From: Enoplolaimus lenunculus
Taxonomy: Eukaryota; Nematoda; Enoplea; Enoplida; Thoracostomopsidae
Length of the DNA stretch: 64,000 nt
Assembly: GCA_030248215.1 (NCBI GenBank)
Contig: JASANG010002057.1
Location: 62,001-126,000, forward strand
Direction of reading: 5' to 3'
Made by a program: the position numbers and the translations under genes. Of this stretch, positions 58,901 through 64,000 are shown in pieces. The notes below the pieces were generated by a model, which saw only the letters and a program-made list of their open reading frames with translations, searched no databases and was not told the DNA's origin. Every line of letters starts with the position of its first letter. The first letter of the stretch is position 1.

Positions 58901-60700
58901 ACCGGTCCGTGTGGGTATCACGTAATTGCGAAACTGTAGTTTTTATTGCGTAAAGTTTTGAAATGACATAAAACTGTACGTTTTCTACTGACACAATTAG
59001 CGAAAATTGCATTTTTGATTTAATCCAGACTGCAGCCGCACGTTGAAATATAATCATTTTCGTCGCAGTGTGAATTGCATGATTTTTAAAATTTAACCAA
59101 TGTTTTTAGTACGTTCATACTGATTATACGTTCCCTAAAGTTCAAAATCTTTGCACAATAAAAGCAATGCTGTGTTTTAATATATCCATTTCAAATCTTA
59201 ATTCTTAAACCAGCGAAAAACCACCAAATTCAACCCATATTTGTCACTTGGAGCCAAGCAGCTGAACAACGGCAAAGAGTGTGTTTAAGTTGAAAATCAT
59301 GTTTACACGAAGGATCAAATTGCACTAATAAATATATAGGTATAGCCTCGTTGAAATATAATCCAGCATTATATGTTTGCACACATATTATTTTAATACT
59401 TATAATGTGATTTGTTTAATAAGCCAGAAAATTTCTATATTTCTTGCGAACCAGCCGCTGAACGTTGACAAGACAGCTGCACCGTGTGGTTGTCCGCTTA
59501 AGAGTCTCACGGGAATCTTAACCTCAAAACCGTTTTTAGATTTTAGTCATTAGTTCGCATGGCAGTAGCCAGTGTTTTTGAAAAGGGGTAAGGTTTACGT
59601 TCTACAAAAATGTCAAGGGGAACTTTATTGTGTTACAAGCTGAAAAAAGTATTTAATGCCTCGTTTACAAAAAACCTAGAGAGCATTGACGATTTGTCCC
59701 CTGAAATCACTTTAGTTACCGCCTTGTTAGTACCTATATAGAGATCGGGTGTCACTTGACTGTTTAAATTATTTACGATTGCCCGAGTGCAAAATTTGCT
59801 GGTTGTAATAGACACCAAAAGACATATATGCTTGGTTGCACAATACATCTGCTTTTATTAAAACTGCAAGTGCATGAACGCAATCGCAAGTACTCGAGTG
59901 GTCAAATTTTACAAAAACGATACTAAAATGTATGTTGCCAAAAGTCAACGCGAAATATAGTTAATCGAACCTGATGAAAATTTTAACTTTTTGCTTCTTT
60001 TTGTGAAAAGTAACGCTTACTGTAGAGAGGGATTCAAACGTAAGGCATTGTACATGAAAACGCGAAAACTTGGATAACCTAATATTTTATACTGAGGCGT
60101 CCAATTGCAAATTGGTTCTGGCCTAAATTAACAATTGGCATCGTATTCACAAATGGCTGTAGCACATATTATCAATTAGCGATAGGTTTTCAAACAAACG
60201 ACCTACTGTATCTATTGGAACGATGATTTTACATAACGTAGAAAGGAAACTTGAATGAAAAAATAGCAAGATGGCTTTACGTTGGCATTTGGCGTTTCGA
60301 TCACTTTACTCGCTAAGGTTGTTCCACCATTAAACAACGTGCCTCAGCATACGTGGCCCCTATTGGATTTGGATCAGCACTTGCACCTGCGCTCTACGCG
60401 CAGTTGAGAAAATGAGAAAATGAATAATCATTACATTTTGTCTATACTTTTCAACGCAGTGAACACTACAAAATAACTCAGTTAAAAAGGTAAACAAATT
60501 CAACTTTAATGATTTACCAACTAATATTTTAAATTCTGCATGTATTCGACAATTGCACATGATACCTATACCTGATGACGCGTGCCGTCAATAACTCCTT
60601 ATCCATGTTCCTTCTAATAGCATCAGACGCAACCTTATAACACCACAACAACATTTCCTGCTTGACCGATCCCCACGCAGACTGGATAGATCTCATTTTA
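55984..60700. other. No gene recognised
   Basis: About 4.7 kb upstream of the first Fat-like exon seen. No cadherin motif (DxNDN, LDRE) was found on the minus strand here, so this is either a long intron or the 5' flank. Short open frames (for example minus 58569-58760) lack recognisable features. A telomere-like hexamer fragment lies at about 58325-58380. Confidence 0.45.
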
Positions 60701-60779
60701 GCCTCAGGACACAAACCTCATTTTAAGAAGCCACAGCTGAAGAATATTCCCGAAAGACAATTTGATTATAGTGAAGAGA

Positions 60780-62294
60780 CTTATTTGCTCTGCTGCGATG
60801 TCATCGGCTCAAGTTCAATTATTAGATTCGAACCAGCTCGAAATAACCCGAATAATATGCAAACGCAAAACGCAATGATGCACAGTGCAACTATGATAAA
60901 ATCAGTAGGAGCCTATTAGTTATTCAGAAGTTTCTGACCATTCCACGCTATACAAAATAGTGAAAAAACTAGCAAGCAATGTGAACAAGAAGCCAAACGC
61001 AATTTTCACCCAAAAAGTTGACATAAAATTTAAATTGTTTAGAGTCGCACGGACAGGGGTAGTCCGCGGAGATCGGACCGCCAAGGAAAAACGTGCTTGT
61101 TATTAGAAAACTTGCATACAGATTTTTATGAGTTCAATATTAGCGCTTTTGCGCACAGTACACAGTTGGACGACTAGTATATAATATTTATTTTCAAATT
61201 TATATTGAATAATTAAGACACACCGGTGTTTCATCCGAAATTTTTGAGCGAACAGGCAATTTCTTAGTAAACTTTATTACACTACGCAATACCCTTCGAA
61301 CAGCTTTCAGAAATTATTTTTCGACTTGCATATAATGTAGATTTTTTTTAAATACATCGAGGCAATTGTCATTGTTCAATTCAGACATTGGTATCATTAT
61401 CACGAGTCCAAGAAGTTACCTTAAGCCTGCAACCGCACTGTCCCTTATGCTACCTCATAAGTTCTGATCTGCAACACTGAGTTCAACCAACCTTAATCAA
61501 AATAATTGTGTTTACGGAAACTCATATTAGCCGGTCCTCCGAGTTTGAAGTACTTCAGATGACCTTGCCCACCGGCAGCAACACTGTCTGGCCAAGTAGT
61601 CAAACGTAGGTGCTCCGAGTCCCGCAAACAGGAATTGTTTGCAGAGGGGGCAAGAAGATTTATAAAGGTGGCAGGAAAATTGTCGTAATGTTGAATTCTT
61701 TCGACATCGTACAAAACGTTTTGTGCTCGGGTTAGAGGAAGATCTACGCAGAGAAGGCGTGTGCCCATCGCTCCCCGTGAGTTGCGGTGTGGCAAATTAC
61801 ACTTCGTATCTAGCATCAAAACCCAGGAATGTCTAGTATCGGTAATATTTAATTTGGAGCGTCGGGTAGAAAGCGGGCAGTCGTTCTGGTCCGCCAATCA
61901 AATGTCACAAATAGCAAAACATTGCACCGAAAAGACTAAAGTCTAGTTTAAGTCCAATTTTGACGTTTCCAATTTGCTAAATGGCCATGTAGACAAAGAT
62001 TCGGCAGACGATAATGATAAATGAGAAATTCTACATGATACCATAACACCACATTTTGCGTAAGTTACAAATATCTCCGAACGGCGGACACACAAGGCAG
62101 CTGTCGGGCTGCCAATCATCGCGACTTGTTTTGTTTAGCGGAAAGAAAGTCAATGAAACTAAACTTGATAAATGACCCGGTTGCCACGAAAAGATCCTGG
62201 GACCACAACTCAATCGGCCCGAAATGATACAATTCAATTGCGATGCACCAAAATTATGTAGAACAAAACTTACTTTAATCAACTTGGTTATCAC
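60780..62294 (-). CDS. Candidate unidentified membrane-protein gene (partial model)
   Basis: Three minus-strand blocks look coding. About 62040-62294 has SGRLSCGPRIFSWQPGHLSS and a Cys-rich end, DSCLVCPPFGDICNLRKMWC. About 61500-61897 is an open frame of 134 codons with LDTKCNLPHRNSRGAMGTRL and AQNVLYDVERIQHYDNFPAT. About 60790-60910, after an AATAG acceptor, has APTDFIIVALCIIAFCVCIL, a likely transmembrane helix, then a short tail (IIELEPMTSQQSK) and a stop. Possible donors and phases could not be joined without gaps, so this may be one type I membrane protein with missing exons, unrelated fragments, or exons of a gene continuing right. I do not recognise the family. Confidence 0.27.
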
Positions 62295-62299
62295 TATTT

Positions 62300-64000
62300 C
62301 TGTTTCTGTTACTTTTATTTTTCATGTAAGCAAAACGGAATTGATTTTGGGGTAAGAATCCTGAATATTTATTAAAAATTAGCTATTTTAGGACTATAGG
62401 ATCTTGAAATAATTATCATATATGATACAATCCCTTTTTTGTAACGCATGTAAATCTTACTCACAAATTTAACCCCAATTTCTTTAAGTTCCTACGCCGC
62501 ACTAAATAGCGTTGCGTGCAAAATTGTTACCGCTGAGGCAATTCTGAACAAAGTAAAGTGTACTTGTGCATAAAAGTATGCGAAAACTCATTGAACGTAA
62601 AAGTTTTGTTATAAAAACGCAACCAACTCCTTGTTATATTCCTGCAATCATGAACGTAAATTATTGTTAAACGCTACCAAAGATGATGCATTTATTAAAC
62701 ACAAATTTGCGCAAACACTTTGCTCAATTCTTCAATGTCAGTCAGCAACAATTTTTAAGATTCAAACTCAAAATTTACACAAAACGAATTAAAATTTACG
62801 ATGATTTTAAGTGTTTTCTTAATAGCAGTTTTTAATAAAAAGATTTTAATATTTTTGAGAAACGCGATTACATCGAACGTTGAACAACAATGAAACAGAA
62901 ATTTTTTCGCTGACCGCGCAGATTTCGCAAATCTTAAAGTCGTATTATAATGGAAATTTGTTTGAGATAAATTATTCAGTCTACCGGTTTATAAATAATC
63001 GCTATAGACGATTTGCTACACAACAATATCATCCTCAAATTTAACATCAATACTAAAATTTAAAAGTACCACGACCACCTTTTCATTCACACGAGTCGCT
63101 GGAAACCAGTGTGTATTCACATATCCGTTTCCGGCATAAATGTGTGTCTATTTCCGTTTCCGTTATAGAAATATATACGGGAAATTCGGTTATTATAGTT
63201 TTATGCTCAAAAACCGGCAAAGAAAGCGTGAGTAATCGTCGATAGAATATCGCTCTTATACGATTTACGCGGTCGCGTGTGTGCCAATGATTCACCATCA
63301 GCAAAACTAATATCTACTATGACACATTGAAGCTCCCTGGGTATAGTATCCAAGTGCGATACTTAAAACTCCACACAATAAATACTCACGAACATCAACC
63401 TGGGATATTAAGGCTTCAAATTCCAACAGCTTAGCCACCACACCATCCAAGCACGACAAAAATTTACACATGGATATATTAAATATCTTCTTGTGGCCCC
63501 TGGACTAAGCAAAAACAATATTCGATACAAGACCCAAGAACACAATGGTTTCAAAAAGACAACTCCTCAAAAACAAAATAAATGAATAAGCGAAAAGTTG
63601 CCGTTAACACTGGCTCGGTTTCGGAAACCCTACGTACTAAAGCAAGTAAATATTTAATTATTTTTTCACTTTTAAAAGCATAAATAAGTTTAAGTAAATA
63701 CTTAAGTCGTTGACTAAATTTGATATATTACAAATTAACCGCCCAGGCATACTGACTTTGGTCTAATTGAAAGTATAGCCTCATGAAGCCTCTTTAATAT
63801 AGATCAAAGCTATTACTTCTTTATTATGGCAATGGCTCACATTTTGCATTTGTTTGTTTTTCCTCGAAAATTTAAGTTTTTAGTTAAGTCGACGACTTAT
63901 GTAATTACTTAAGTATAGCTTAGCTTATATAAATACTTCAGTAAGATTTCTGAAACTCAGCTAATGACTATTTTTAACTATTTATAAGAAAATCTGTTCA
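62300..64000. other. No gene recognised; inverted AT-rich repeat near the right end
   Basis: AT-rich sequence with no supported exon. AAATACTTAAGTCGTTGACT near 63696 and AGTTAAGTCGACGACTTATG near 63883 form an imperfect inverted pair, possibly the ends of a small degraded element (about 63655-63925). TCCGTTTCCG at about 63125-63165 is a weak relative of the GGAGCC family. Confidence 0.4.

Overview
The window looks like a stretch of a repeat-rich, AT-rich invertebrate nuclear genome, most likely a nematode. The evidence is spliced genes with GT-AG introns, many degenerate blocks of TTAGGC-like (nematode telomere type) hexamers, and invertebrate-type Troponin I, TMEM186, TOP3B and Fat-type cadherin genes. 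The long repeat-filled introns would suit an enoplean such as a mermithid, but that is a guess. No bacterial, viral or CRISPR features were seen.

Layout. (1) 834-8661, minus: complete Troponin I gene, 9 coding exons, 244 aa. (2) About 9.8-14.6 kb: TMEM186 (complex I assembly factor) on plus, 12381-14110, two exons, 227 aa. Around it on minus lie two unidentified exon-like ORFs (9787-10011 with AATAAA, and 14507-14649) that may belong to one gene enclosing TMEM186. (3) 16065-30532, plus: complete DNA/RNA topoisomerase 3-beta, 18 exons, 881 aa, with TOPRIM, catalytic Tyr344, zinc-finger Cys clusters and a C-terminal RGG tail. (4) 30.5-34.6 kb: intergenic, repeats only. (5) 34629-55983, minus: 15 3'-terminal exons of a Fat-family cadherin (10,701 coding nt, 3,566 aa in the window): about 18 cadherin repeats, four EGF-like units, LamG, EGF, LamG, one transmembrane helix and a long Ser/Asn-rich tail. 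Its 5' end was not found. (6) 56-64 kb: mostly featureless, with weak minus-strand exon candidates for an unidentified membrane protein at 60.7-62.3 kb.

Every exon junction of the four named genes was checked by hand for splice dinucleotides and reading phase, and all are consistent. The genes do not form a pathway: a muscle thin-filament regulator, a mitochondrial assembly factor, a topoisomerase and an adhesion/polarity receptor sit side by side.

The mobile fraction is mostly short non-autonomous DNA elements: a TA-flanked TIR family (3 copies), a Harbinger-like element with TTA duplication, TTAA-flanked piggyBac-like elements, a hAT-like element with an 8-bp duplication, and a roughly 320-bp TIR family (3 copies). 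Several foldback structures have arms made of tandem repeats. Two dispersed families carry variable internal hexamer arrays, one TTAGGC-like and one GGAGCC. These repeat architectures are the most unusual content; no clear new multi-gene system was seen.
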